Assembly: GCA_014529385.2 (NCBI GenBank)
Contig: CM043944.1
Span: 75,713,884 to 75,773,883, forward strand
Length of the DNA: 60,000 nucleotides
Source: Adiantum capillus-veneris
Taxonomy: Eukaryota > Streptophyta > Polypodiopsida > Polypodiales > Pteridaceae
Direction: 5' to 3'
This document shows positions 33,542 through 45,242 of the stretch, piece by piece (the stretch's first letter is position 1; each line of letters opens with the position of its first letter). Made by a program: the position numbers and the translations under genes. The notes under the pieces were generated by a model that worked only from the letters and a program-made list of their open reading frames with translations, was not told the DNA's origin and made no database searches.

Positions 33542-34530
33542 TGAGGCGGTCGGGCAACAAGAGAGGTGATCTCTAAACACCTATCAAGGCTCCCGTGTTG
33601 CTCAATTGGGCCTGGGGCAACCACAAGCAAGAAACAACGACAACAAACCCACAATCAAACAAATGAAGGGGCACCACCTAGTTATGGTATGCGAACTAGG
33701 ATGCAAGAGAGATTTTGGGACAACCAAGAAGATGCGCCACAAAACTCATACAAGCAACCTCACACCAAGACACACACAAAATGGACCAGAGAGAGCTAGA
33801 GCAAAAGAAGGAGAGAGATGAATGGATCTTGCACAATACCTTATTTGTGACTTGCAAATGGAGATGGTTCATTATGTTGCTATCGTAAAGCTTGTACAAA
33901 ACTCACTCAATGCTTAGTGAATACTAAACATTGCCAACACACAAATGTCTTAGGGTGTGGGAGACCTCTCACCACAATACCCTCTTACAATGGACACAAA
34001 ATTGGCAATGAAAACACACTAAAACAAGATCAAATGATAGAACTCAAAATACACAATTCACCTTGAATTCACTAAACTGTATCACACAAGTGGAAGGATG
34101 AATATTTGAACGTCGAATCACGCCTTTCATACACCAAACCTCAATTTATTGATAATGGAGGAACATATACAATAGTGGTTTTGAGATTGTGAACTCACGC
34201 TCTCTCACTTGCAACGTGTAGCTTGAAAGCTTCTCTCACACCAAGAGTGAAACTCACAAAGTGGTTGCTACACCTAAGACACTCCTCACGCATGGGGTGC
34301 TATGTGAGATATTGGAGGTTGTTTAACAAGAAGGAGAGGGGCCTATTTATAGGTTGGAGACCCCTCATTAAGATTATTGGAAATCTTGAATTACAAGCTA
34401 ACAAATCAAGATTATAATTTTTTTTTAATATCAAACATTGCGAGCCTTCTTTGTATGCTTGGGCCATGGATGTGGGCTCAAAAGAGAGCATTATTGATGG
34501 TAGATAAGGTAAAAGTAGAGTTTTAAGGAA

Positions 34531-34586
<56 letters not shown>

Positions 34587-35992
34587 AGAGGGAGAGAGAG
34601 TTACTATGCACATGTCTTGAGGTGAGGTGTCACCGCCGCCAAGGTTGATTATCGCGATGAAAATGGAAATTTGGTTGATGAGATATCTTAATTTGAAGAG
34701 GTTAAGCATGGTTTACATGCTGAATTTTATGTATATAGAGAAGGGGTAAGATGGAATTGTACTTTGGAAGTAATAGAGAGAGGCATAGAGATGGTGTATG
34801 TACATGGAGAGCTCATATGAGAGCTATGGGAGTAAGAGAGGAGATTAATGGTGAAGATGGTGGGAGAACCCATGAAAGGTACATGTTTGAGTGAGGAATT
34901 GAGAGGAATGAGTGTGTGTGTGTGTGTGTGTAGAAGTGTGGAAAGATGTGAGAAAAGACTATGGGATACTTGTGAGAAAAGTGGGCAGACTGGGGTCCAC
35001 TCAAAACATCCTAGCTCACCGGTGGCTGCTCCAAAAATGACGAAAATGTTTGAGGTGATTGTTCAGCTCTTGTTCCATATTTTCTCTTTTGACCACTTCT
35101 TCAAATTTGGAGTGGAGATGGATATAAAAATCCCACCAAAATATCTGTTGTTCTTCACAAAAAAGTCTTCAGTGGCCCCCCTTTTGTTGAATTTTCATAT
35201 GGCTCCAAAGGTGAGCCCCTCCTTACATAAGAGCATGACCTAATTGATTCTTATGGATTTGAAAATATGCATGGTTGTGGATTATGCATAAGTATAATAT
35301 ATGGATATGATGGGAGAAAATAGGTTAGTATATATAAACAATTTATGGAATCTAGAATAGTGTCAGCTATATATAAATATAAAATGAAAAAAAGAGATAT
35401 ATGAAAATATAAAGAATAAAATGAGGGGACCCTCATTTGTTTTTAGTAAAGTATATTTATTTACAAGAGATAAGAAAAAAATACCTCTAGGAAATAGGAA
35501 TTTAGTGAAAGGCAATGACCGATGGTGAAAGGTATTTTTGAGGTTTTTCCTTGGAGTGAATTCACACCAAAAATAAGAGAAGCTTGCATGAAAATATTTA
35601 TATATGAAATAAAGAGCATGCAAAATGGTAAGAAAAATTGTGGTAATGGTGAGTCAATGTACATAGCATACATAGGCAAATAACGCACACCTAGGTAGAA
35701 ATATTTAAATAAATACCAAAATAATTATGAAAATTAAAAATTACTTATATTTAGGCCTTATATACAATGCAGTATTTATACACAAATGGGCCATAACATT
35801 TTATTTTTATTTTTTTATTCAACTAGCCCAGTGACTAGCTAAGTGAGGGTTTTAAGGAGATATGGAAAAAATTTCCTAACTCACACACGCCTATGTACAG
35901 TAAAAGGGTGAGGATAACCATAATGTTTGAGTGATTTGATAGGGTGAGGTAGCTCACTATGGCAATTACGGAGAGCCGAAAAAAAGATATCA
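33542..35992 (-). repeat. LTR A of the array (2.45 kb)
   Basis: Begins TGATATC on the minus strand at 35992 and ends CCGCCTCA at 33542. It is homologous to 3877-6455. A polypurine tract at 35993-36006 abuts it, making it a 3' LTR. It contains a (GA) tract at 34533-34583 and the conserved TATA box. Confidence 0.9.
34343..34351 (-). promoter_or_regulatory. LTR A TATA box
   Basis: TATAAATAG within CCTATAAATAGGCCCC, same position as in the other copies. Confidence 0.6.
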
Positions 35993-36006
35993 TTAGCCCT
36001 TCCCCA
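35993..36006 (-). other. Polypurine tract next to LTR A
   Basis: GGGGAAGGGCTAA on the minus strand, immediately before TGATATC. A hairpin with 12-base arms (ATGATGGTA...TACCATCAT) lies just beyond it at 36009-36034. Confidence 0.75.
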
Positions 36007-36020
36007 GGATGATGGTATAT

Positions 36021-37074
36021 TCATGTACCATCATAGAGCATCTTTTTGAATGAGAGTGCTTTAGAGTCCTTGACGAGATCTTCATTGTTTGACCCCTTGG
36101 TATTTTTTCTTGAGTCATACTCATGGCTTATGCAACAAAAGTTACATGAGAAAGTCACTCTTTGACAATTCTTTGGTTGATCCTTTGGTAGAAGGAAACT
36201 CAAATAGAGCTTCAAGCAATACCCGTTTACCTTCCTAGAGTGATTTTTTCCATTCATATCCTTAAGTTGATAGTAACTTGAATTGAAAGCCCTCTTGACT
36301 ATGTATGGCCCCTGGCATCTAGTTTCAAACTTGGCATCAAAACGATTATCAAGTTGATTGTCATACCTTAGCACAAGCTCTCCTTCATGCCTTTGTCCTT
36401 GAGTTTCTTGTCAAGCTTCTCCTTCGCTTGTGTAGCTTTCCTCTTGTATCAGTCATAGGCTACTTCTCTTTTCCACTCAAGGTCCACTAATGTAAGAAGT
36501 TGTTCCATCCATGATTCTTGATCACCTTGTGCACCTCTCCCATGAAGCCGCATTGTTGGAATGTTGAGCTTGATAGGCTGCAAATCCTCTTGACCATAAA
36601 CCAAGTGAAATGGTGTGAACTCCGTGGCTTCCCTATATGTGGTTCGATATGCCCACAAGGCACCATCCAAGAAGTCATCCCATAACTTTGTTTTTTTTCT
36701 TTTTGCACCATCTTTCTAATGATGCCTGCAATGACACCATTAGACTTCTCCACCAAACCATTTGATTGTGGGTAGTATGGTGTGCTATGACAATGTACAA
36801 TGTGAAGCTCTTCCCAAACTTCCGTGAGTAAATCCTTCTTAAACCCTCGACCATTATCAGAAACAATCTCCACAGGTGTGCCAAATCTACAACAAATATT
36901 AGTGTAGACAAACCTGCTCACTGTTTTTCCATTTACCCTGGCCACACTTTGAGCCTCTACCCACCTAGTCATGTAATCTACAGCCACTAGAATGTAGAGT
37001 TTACCATTCTTTGTTATAGGCAGAGGACCCATAGCATCAATGCCCCACTTTTCAAAGTGTCCATTTGCAAGCAC
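36021..37074 (-). pseudogene. Ty3/gypsy integrase remnant
   Basis: From 37074 the frame reads LANGHFEKWGIDAMGPLP, VAVDYMTRWVEAQSV, IVSDNGRGF and YYPQSNGLVEKSNGVI, so all three catalytic positions (D, D, E) are present. The HHCC zinc finger is missing because the upstream part is deleted. A run of T's near 36690 shifts the frame; the next piece (36670-36449) has LWAYRTTYREATEFTPFHLV, and the C-terminal piece (36374-36021) has FDAKFETRCQGPYIVKRAF and SYYQLKDMNGK, the usual integrase tail. It abuts truncated LTR B directly. Confidence 0.9.
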
Positions 37075-39609
37075 TCAAGGCTCCCGTGTTGCTCAACTGG
37101 GGCTGGGGCAGCCACAAGCACAAACACAATAACAAACCCACGGCCAAACCCAAACAAGATAGGGGCACCTCCTAGTTATGGTATGCGAACTAGGATGCAA
37201 GAGGGATTTTGTCACAACCAAGAAGATGCACCACAAAACACACACAAGCAACCTCACGCCAAGACACACACAAAGTGAAACAGAGAGAGCTAGAGCAAAG
37301 GGAAGAGAGAGAGGAATAGATCTTGCGTAATACCTTATTTGTGATTTGAAAATGGAGATGGCTCATTATGATGCTATTGTAGAGATTGTACAAAAACTCA
37401 CTCAATGCTTAGTGAATGCTAAACATTACCAACACACCCACATTGTCTTAGGGTTTGGGAGACCTCTCACCACAATACCCTCTTACAATGGACACAAAAT
37501 TGGCAATGAAAACACACTAAAACACTTTCTAAAACAAGATAAACTGATAGAAACTCAATATACACAAGTCATCTTGAAGTCACCAAACCATATTGCATAA
37601 ATGGAAGGACGAAGATTTAAAGTCGAATCACGCCTTTGATGCACCAAACCTCAATTTATTGATGATGGAGGAGCATATACAAGAGTGGTTCTGAAATTCT
37701 TGAACTCATGCTCTCTCACTTGCAATGTGTAGCTTGAAAGCTTCTCTTACACCAAAAGTGAAGCTCACAAAGTGGTTGCTACACCTAAGTCTCTCCTCAC
37801 GCATAGAGTGTTGGAGTGCTATGTGAGATGTTGGAGGTTGTTTTACAAGAAGGAGAGGGGCCTATTTATAGGTTGGAGACCCCTCATTAAGATATTGGAA
37901 ATCCTAATTTACAAGCTAACAAATCAGGATTATGATTTTTTCTGAATATCAAAACATTGCGGGCCTTCTTTGTCTGCTTGAGTCATGGATGTGGGCTCAA
38001 AAGAGAGCATTATTGATGGTAGATAAGGTGAAAGTAGAGTTTTAAGGAAGGAGAGAGAGAGAGAGAGTTACTATGCACATATTTGAGGTGAGGTGTCTTT
38101 TATGGTTAAGTCAATGGCTATTTTGTGTTAGTATGTTAGTGGTTAGTGGTAGTAATCACTAGAGAGTTAATGTTATATTTACAATGGGTAGAATGAGGTG
38201 GATGGTTGAAGTAAAATGATTGAATGAAGTGAGGGAATCCTTGTGATGGTGAAGTTTGAAGAAGGACTTACTTGTGTAGGTTCCCAAAATGACTATCGAT
38301 CCTCTTCTTCTTCTTTTCTTCTTTATGCCACCGCCGCCAAGGTTGATTATCGGGATGAAAATGACAATTTGGTTGATGGTATCTCTCAATTTGTAGAGGT
38401 TAATCATGGTTTACATGCTGATTTTATGTATATAGAGAAGTGGTAAGATGGAATTATACTTTGGAAGTAATAGAGAGAGGCATAGAGATGGTGTATGTAC
38501 ATTTAGAGCTCATATGAGAGCTATGGAAGTAAGAAGGGAGGTTAATGGTGAAGAAGGTGAGAGAAACCATAAAAGGTGCAAGTTGGAGTGAGGGATTGAG
38601 AGGAATGAGGGTGTAGAAGTGTGGAAAAGAGGTGAGAGAAGAGTATGGACTACTTGTGAGAGAAGTGGGCAAACTGGGGTTCAATCGAAAAATCATACCC
38701 CACCTGGGGTAGCTCCAAAAAGTATGAAACTTTTTGAGGTGATTACAAAGCTTGGGGTCCACATTTTGTCTTCTAACCACCACTTTAAATTCGGAGTGGA
38801 GATGGATATAAAAAATCCCACCAAAATGCCTACTTTTCTTCACAAAAATTTCTTCAGTGGCCCCCCTTTTGTTGAATTTGCATATGGCTCCAAAGGTGAG
38901 CCCCTCCTTGCATGAGAGTATGACCTAATTGATTCTTAGAGTTTTGAAAATATGCATGGTTTTGGATTATGCATAAATATAATATATGGATATGATGTAA
39001 AAAGACAAGCTAGTATATATAAACAATTTATGGAATCTAGAATAGTGTGGCCTATAAATATATAAAACATAGATGTATGAAAATATAGGGAATCAAATGA
39101 GGAGGGCCCTCATTTGTTTTATTGGTGTATATTTATTTACAAGCAGTAAGAAAGAGTTCCTCTGGAAATAGGAACTTAGTGAAAGGCAATGACTTTTAAG
39201 AATAAGAGAATCTTGTGTGAAGATATATTTATATGGAATAAAGAGTATGCAAAATGGTAAGAAACTTTTGGTAATGGTGAGTCAATGTACATAGCATACA
39301 TATGCAAATAACGCACACCTAGATAGAAATGTTCAAATAAATATCATTATGAAAAATCCTATATTTAGGCCCTACATACAATGAAATATTTACACACAAA
39401 TGGGCCATAATATTTTTATTTTTTATTTTTTTAGCTCAACTAGCCCAATGACTAGGTAAGTGAGGGTTTTAAGGAGATATGAAAAAAATTCCCTAACTCA
39501 CACACGCCTATGTACAGTGAAAGGGTGAGGATAACCATAATGTTTGAGTGATTTGATAGGGTGAGGTAGCTCACTATGGAAATTATGGAGAGCCAAAAAA
39601 CAGATATCA
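37074..39609 (-). repeat. LTR B, middle LTR, truncated
   Basis: Homologous to LTRs A and C but lacks the gene-proximal ~43 bases (from TGAGGCGG to about CCTAT). Its left edge is fused to integrase codons at about 37074. The right end is intact (TGATATCTG on the minus strand at 39609) and followed by a polypurine tract. It therefore served as 3' LTR of the right element while its inner end was lost in the deletion that removed gag-RT of the left element. Confidence 0.85.
37862..37870 (-). promoter_or_regulatory. LTR B TATA box
   Basis: TATAAATAG, conserved with the other three LTRs. Confidence 0.6.
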
Positions 39610-39626
39610 TTAGCCTCCCCCCCTAG
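39610..39626 (-). other. Polypurine tract next to LTR B
   Basis: CTAGGGGGGGAGGCTAA on the minus strand directly before TGATATC. A perfect hairpin with 10-base arms (AATGGTACAT / ATGTACCATT, 2-base spacer) follows at 39629-39650, as beside LTR A. Confidence 0.75.
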
Positions 39627-39650
39627 ATAATGGTACATTCATGTACCATT

Positions 39651-40015
39651 TATCGAATCACACAACATGTAGATCATGTAACGTCTGTCTTTGTCTGCTT
39701 TCATCTTTGAAGAACCTTTGTTGTATGATTAAAAAACCTTGTGTGATATGAAAGGTTCTCAGAGAAAATAGGAGGATGTAATGAAGTGGCTGATTAAACC
39801 TCCTTCATTAATAAAGTTTCCATAAGCACCCCCCAGGATCAAAGATCTTGAAATTTCTTTCCCAAAGAGAGATGTATGGTATGGAATCAGTTAATGAATT
39901 TGGTTGAAGAAACTTGTAGATCTTAGTTGCATCTATCACTATGAATGTGATATAAAATATTGGTTGCTCTTCCTCATGTGTAGCTCATAAAATTCATTCA
40001 ACCTGGGTAGGCTCA
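39651..40015 (-). other. Non-coding interior of the gag-only element
   Basis: About 360 bases between the polypurine-side hairpin and the end of gag. No ORF and no trace of protease, RT or integrase. Confidence 0.6.
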
Positions 40016-41111
40016 TCAAGTCAAAAATTCTATGACTTCATTCTCCATAGAATCATGTTGCACAAAAGCTTCTTCTACTCTGACTAGAATTTGGCTCTCC
40101 AAAAGGTTGGATGTATCCACTATTGAATCATCAATGCCATTTGAGATATCTTGTGTCGATTTTTTTTGCATGTTTGTGATAAAGGTAAAATAAAGAGATG
40201 CCAAATTTGAATCTCGGACACAGACTTTAGCACTTGAATAATCAGTTGGCATGTAAATATATTCTTCAACATTTGTTGGAGTAGAAGGAGACAAGTATGG
40301 CAAAGGAGATGGCTCCTTGATAGAAACACTTTCATGATGGTTGGTTCTTCCAGCATGATGAAACCAATTTTTGATGTAGAAGTACTTGTGAAACCTCCTT
40401 CGGGCAATATTGACCGCTTCATCAAAGGTAAAGGGTCCACTACAAGTGACCTTAGTCTTTAGGAAAGGAGACAAACCCAAAATAAATTGCTCCATTTTTA
40501 CATAATTTGGAAATGTAGAACTAAATCCACATCCTCCCCATTCACGAGAAAAAATATCCTCATAAGCATAGTAGTCTTCACCAGTGTTAGAAAACAACCG
40601 GGGTCTAGTGTATTTTAACCGGCTAAAATTATAAAATCCCGGTTAGATTTTGAGCTTTCCTTTAAGAAAACCGGAAAATTTACACAAGTTTTAGTGTAAT
40701 TACCGGCAAAACCTTCAAATTTTGACCTAAAAACCGAGAGAATTTCAAGTTTTCCCTTATTTTGATTGGTTAGGAAAAATGTGTTTTTCTAGCCCTGCAA
40801 CTCTTCACCATGTTGTTGAAGTCTCCCCAATGAAGCCCATGCTTTCTCCGTTGTTGGAACTTTAGAGGATGTGGTCTTCAAAGTTTTGGAATTTGGGTAT
40901 ATCTATCTTCAATCTGAGAAGACATACTCCAGAACCATTGATCAACATTGGCTCTAAGGCATAAATCTCCTTTTTCAGTATCATCCATTTTTCCAAGGAT
41001 ATGGCAAACCATTCTAAAATCAGTAGGAAAGTCATCATCATCCTCTTCTAGATTTCCGAAGAAGATTGGGATATCCTCAAAGGTATAGCGTGTCATAGTC
41101 TCTAAACACAA
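40016..41111 (-). pseudogene. Gag of the gag-only gypsy element
   Basis: The N-terminal piece (41111-40878) includes YTFEDIPIFFGNLEEDDDD, VDQWFWSMSSQIEDRY. The C-terminal piece (40597-40016) includes DYYAYEDIFSREWGG, PNYVKMEQFILGLSPFLKTK, FTFDEAVNIARRRFHKYF. These are gag core motifs of plant gypsy elements. The two pieces are separated by about 280 bases (40598-40877), of which about 200 (40600-40800) look like an inserted CCGG-containing non-coding segment. No zinc knuckle is visible. It differs clearly from the gag at 2167-3264 despite sharing the LTR family. Confidence 0.75.
40598..40810. other. Non-coding insert within gag
   Basis: AT-rich segment with repeated CCGG/CCGGTTA-like words (AACCGGGGTCTAG, AACCGGCTAA, CCCGGTTAG, AAACCGG, TACCGGC) that interrupts the gag frame. 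The ends show weak inverted similarity (GGGTCTAG / CTAGCCC), so a small MITE is possible. No target duplication was identified. Confidence 0.35.
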
Positions 41112-41373
41112 AGGCTAGTTCCAAACAATCATTTTTTCTCATGACATCAACTAACCACACAAAGTCTTGAAAAGCCTTTCAACATGAATTCTAGATTCTT
41201 ATGTGAAAATGTTTTTCCTTTCTTATGTTATGCTGATCCAAACCATATTCTAGATCAATTTTTGTTGCCTTGAAATTAAACTGCGTCATACAAGTTTTCA
41301 TGATTCATATAATCTACTTGATTATGCTAAAATTCAAGCATTCATGCAATACAACAACAATAAGCACAAAGTC

Positions 41374-41393
41374 ATTCCTCACTGGGGGCACCA
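41374..41393 (-). other. Primer-binding-site-like motif of the gag-only element
   Basis: TGGTGCCCCCAGTGAGGAAT on the minus strand, 4 bases from the LTR C inner end. Similar to the motif at 3852-3873. Primer tRNA not identified. Confidence 0.65.
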
Positions 41394-42223
41394 AAATTGA
41401 GGCGGTCCGAGGTGGGCAACAAGAGAGGTGACCTCTAAACACCTCTCAAGGCTCCCATGCTGCTCAATTGGGGCTGGGGCAACAACAAGCAAGAAACAAC
41501 ATCAACAAACCTACAACCAAACAAGTGAAGGGGCACCACCTAGTTATGGTATGCAAACTAGGACGCAAGAGAGATTTTGGCACAACCAAGAAGATGCGCC
41601 ACAAAACACACACAAGCAACCTCACACCAAGACACACACAAAATGGACCAAAGAGAGCTAGAGAAAAGGGAGGAGAGAGAGGAATGGATCTTGCATAATA
41701 CCTTATTTGTGACTTGAAAATGGAGATGATTCGTTATGTTGCTATCGTAGAGCTTGTACAAAACTCACTCAATGCTTAGTGAATGCTAAGCATTGCCAAC
41801 ACACACACACACACTGTCTTAGGGTGTGGGAGACCTCTCACCACAATACCCTCTTACAATGGACACAAAATTGGCAATGAAAACACACTAAAACACTTTC
41901 TAAAACAAGATCAAATGATAGAACTCAAAATACACAAGTCACCTTGAATTCACTAAACCGTATCGCACAAGTGAAAGGACGAAGATTTGAACGTCGAATC
42001 ACGCCTTTGATACACCAAACCTCAATTTATTGATGATGGAGGAACATATACAATGGTGGTTTTGAAATTTTGAACTCACGCTCTCTCACTTGCAATGTGT
42101 ATCTTGAAAGCTTCTCTCACACCAACAGTGAAGCTCACAAAGTGGTTGCTACAGCTAAGACACTCCTCACGCATGGGGCGCTATATGAGATATTGGAGGT
42201 TGTTTTACAAGAAGGAGAGGGGC

Positions 42224-42232
42224 CTATTTATA
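42224..42232 (-). promoter_or_regulatory. LTR C TATA box
   Basis: TATAAATAG in the conserved CCTATAAATAGGCC context. Confidence 0.6.
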
Positions 42233-42414
42233 GGTTGGAGACCCCAAGCATTAACATTATTGGAAATCCTGAATTACCAGCTAACAAATCAAGATTATGA
42301 TTTTTCTGAATATCAAAACATTGCGGGCCTTCTTTGTCTGCTTGGGCCATGGATGTGGGCTCAAAAGAGAGCAGTATTGATGGTACATAAGGTGAAAGTA
42401 GAGTTTTAAGGAAG

Positions 42415-42416
<2 letters not shown>

Positions 42417-42473
<57 letters not shown>
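42417..42473. repeat. (GA)n microsatellite in LTR C
   Basis: Pure GA tract at the same LTR position as 34533-34583 (LTR A) and the short tract near 38051-38068 (LTR B). Length differs among copies. Confidence 0.95.
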
Positions 42474-42475
<2 letters not shown>

Positions 42476-44079
42476 ACTATGTACATGTCTTGAGGTGAGG
42501 TGTCTTTTATGGTTAGGTCAATGGCTATTTTGTGTTAGTATGTTAGTGGTTAGTATTAGTAATTACTAGTTAATGATATATTTACAATGGGTAGAATGAG
42601 GTGGATAATTGAAGTAAGATGGTTGAATGAAGGGAGGAAATACTTGTGATGGTGAAGCTTCAAGAAGTTTTTGACTTACTTGTGTAGGTTCTCAAAATGA
42701 CTAACTATCTTCTTCTTCGTCTTCTCTTCTTTACGCCACCGCCGCCAAGGTTGATTATCGTGATGAAAATGGAAATTCGGTTGATGAGATCTCGTAATTT
42801 GCAGAGGATGAGCATGGTTTACCTTTTGCTGAATTTTATGTATATAGAGAAGGGGTAAGATGGAATTGTACTTTGGAAGTAATAGAGAGAGGCATAGAGA
42901 TGGTGTATGTACATGGAGAGCTCATATGAGAGCTATGGGAGTAAGAGAGGAGATTAATGGTGAAGAAGGTGAGAGAACCCATGAAAGGTACATGTTTGAG
43001 CGAGGGATTGAGAGGAATGAGTGTGTGCGTGTGTAGAAGTGTGGAAAGATGTGGACTACTTTTGAGAAAAGTGGGCAGATTGGGGTCCACTCAAAAAATC
43101 CTAGCTTACTGGTGCTTGCTCCAAAAATCACCGAAATGTTTGAGGTGATTATTCAGCTCTTGGTTCATATTTTCTCTTTTAACCACCGCTTCATGTTCGG
43201 AGTGGAGATGGATATAAAAAATCCCACCAAAATACCTGTTTTTCTTCACAAAAAAGTCTTCAGTGGCCCCCCTTTTGTTGAATTTGCATATGGCTCCAAA
43301 GGTGAGCCCCTACTTACATGAGAGCATGATCTAATTGATTCTTATGGGTTTGAAAATATGCATGGCTATGGATTATGCATAAATATAATATATGGATATG
43401 ATGGGAAAAAACAGGTTAGTATATATAAACAATTTATGGAATCTAGATAGTGTCAGCTATATATAAATATAAAATGAAAAAAAGAGATATATGAAAATAT
43501 AAGGAATCAAATGAGGGGACCCTCATTTGCTTTTACTGAAGTATATTTATCTAGAAGAGATAAGAAAAAAACACCTCTATGAAATAGGAATTTAGTGAAA
43601 GGCAATGACTAATGGTGAAAGGTATTTTTAAGGTTTTTCCTTGGGGTGGATTCACACCAAAAATAAGAGAATCTTGCATGGAAATATTTATATATGAAAT
43701 AAAGAGTATGCAAAATGGTAAGAAAAATTGTGGTAATGGTGAGTCAATGTACATAGCATACATAGCAAATAACGCACACCTAGGTAGAAATATTTAAATA
43801 AATACCAAAATAATTATGAAAATTCCTCGTATTTGGGCCCTATATACAATGAAATATTTACACACAATTGGGCCATAATATTTTTGTTTTTTTATTTTTT
43901 TAGCTCAACTAGCCTAGTGACTAGCTAAGTGAGGGTTTTAAGGAGATATGGAAAAAATTTCCTAACTCGCACACGCCTATGTATAGTGAAAGGGTGAGGA
44001 TAACCATAATGTTTGAGTGATTTGATAGGGTGAGGTAGCTCACTATGGCAATTATGGAGAGCCAAAAAGACGGCTATCA

Positions 44080-45012
44080 CTGCCAATGCGGTCTAACTGC
44101 CAATGTAGATAGTGTTGGCAGTGTCTTGTCCCACATCCAATCTAACGCATTTGAGCCATACAAACTCAATTGTAGCTGTGAAGACTGCCCTGTACTTAGT
44201 CTCACAACTAGAAGTGGACACTGTAGGTTGCTTCTTGCTCAACCATGATATGCATGAGCTGCCAAGCATGAAACAAAAACCAGTTGTGGATACTCGTGTG
44301 TCAAAACAACCAGCCCATTCTAAGTCTGAAAAGAATGTAAATTTGTTGTCAATGATCCGCCCTTGTGATAAAACAAGACAAGATTTAAAGTGCCACTCAA
44401 GTATTAAGAAATCCTCTTGATGGTCTACCAATGCTTATACCCTGGGCTATGCATGAATCTGCTAATCTATGAGACTGCAAACTGAATATTTAGCCTTGTG
44501 TTGCATCCATAAATGATTCAGCTACAGTAGTTTGGCAAAGAGTGACATTGACAGGATCACCAGTATCATGAAGACTCAATTTTAAACCTATTTCCATGGA
44601 AGTGGCAATAGGTTTGCAATCCTCAAGTCCAAACTCACATAGCAATGTCTCTATGTAGCTTTTATGACACAAGGTAATACCACCATCACACTGCTTAAAC
44701 TGTATACTCAAGTAATGATGTAACAACCCAAAATCTTTCATCTCGAAAGTAGCATTCAAACTAGCCTTATATTTAGTAATATGTATCTCATTTTTTCCAA
44801 TGATCAACAAATCATCTACATAGAGAACCACAATGACAAATACATCACCCTCACGTTTCACATACGATGTGCTTTTTGTTGGACTATTATGAAAGCCTTG
44901 TTTGACCAAATGAGTGTCAACCTTCTCATACCAAGAACGAGAAGATTGCTTCAACCCATACAAAGCTTTCTTACATTTTCACACTTTATCCTCATTATGG
45001 AAATCTACAAAT
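44080..45012 (-). pseudogene. Copia RT and RNase H fragment, upstream half
   Basis: From about 45012 the minus strand reads FVDFHNEDKV then KCKKALYGLKQSSRSWYEKV, with catalytic VVLYVDDLLIIG, MKDFGLLHHYLSIQF and CKPIATSMEIG (44963-44490). RNase H continues at 44431-44093 with ECAGCFDTRVSTTGF-like and SKKQPTVSTSSCETKYR segments, ending TALAV at the LTR edge. The copia N-terminal domains are missing. The remaining RNase H tail lies at 33475-33541. Stops and frameshifts are present. Confidence 0.85.
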
Positions 45013-45242
45013 TGACTAAATTCATTAATTTGGAAATTTTCCATTTAAAGTGAGAAAAATGTTGATATACTTGCTGATGGGGTAGAGTGAAATTTTAAAG
45101 AATTGTGGTGTTGATAAACACCAAAATTTGAGGATGCACAAAGCATGAATTTGAATAAATACTAGTAATGAATAAAAGAAAGAAAGATCACTACAATTAA
45201 AGCTCTTGTTTACATCCATTATAGTAACAATAGAAGCTCCAT
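45013..45242. other. No gene seen
   Basis: Short AT-rich stretch between the copia fragment and the 3' end of the DUF7869-type gene. Confidence 0.5.

Larger units (their letters stand above)
33542..44079 (-). mobile_element. Compound Ty3/gypsy array: LTR-interior-LTR-interior-LTR
   Basis: Minus-strand structure with three LTRs of one family and two different interiors. The left interior (35993-37073) holds only an integrase remnant. The right interior (39610-41397) holds only gag. Both left and middle LTRs are followed by a polypurine tract. Outer edges are TG (33542) and CA (44079) on the plus strand, set in the RNase H codons of a copia element. A CAG (possibly 4 bp, TCAG/GCAG) is shared at the junctions, so the target duplication is imperfect. 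Confidence 0.85.
41398..44079 (-). repeat. LTR C, 5' LTR of the gag-only element (2.68 kb)
   Basis: Begins TGATAGCCGTC on the minus strand at 44079 and ends CCGCCTCA at 41398. Contains a (GA) tract at 42417-42473 and the family TATA box. The outer edge lies within copia RNase H codons. Confidence 0.9.

Noticed and set aside
36021-37074. Integrase as part of a complete element between LTR A and LTR B
   Set aside because: The interior is only about 1.1 kb, begins mid-integrase and lacks PBS, gag, protease and RT, so it is a deletion remnant.
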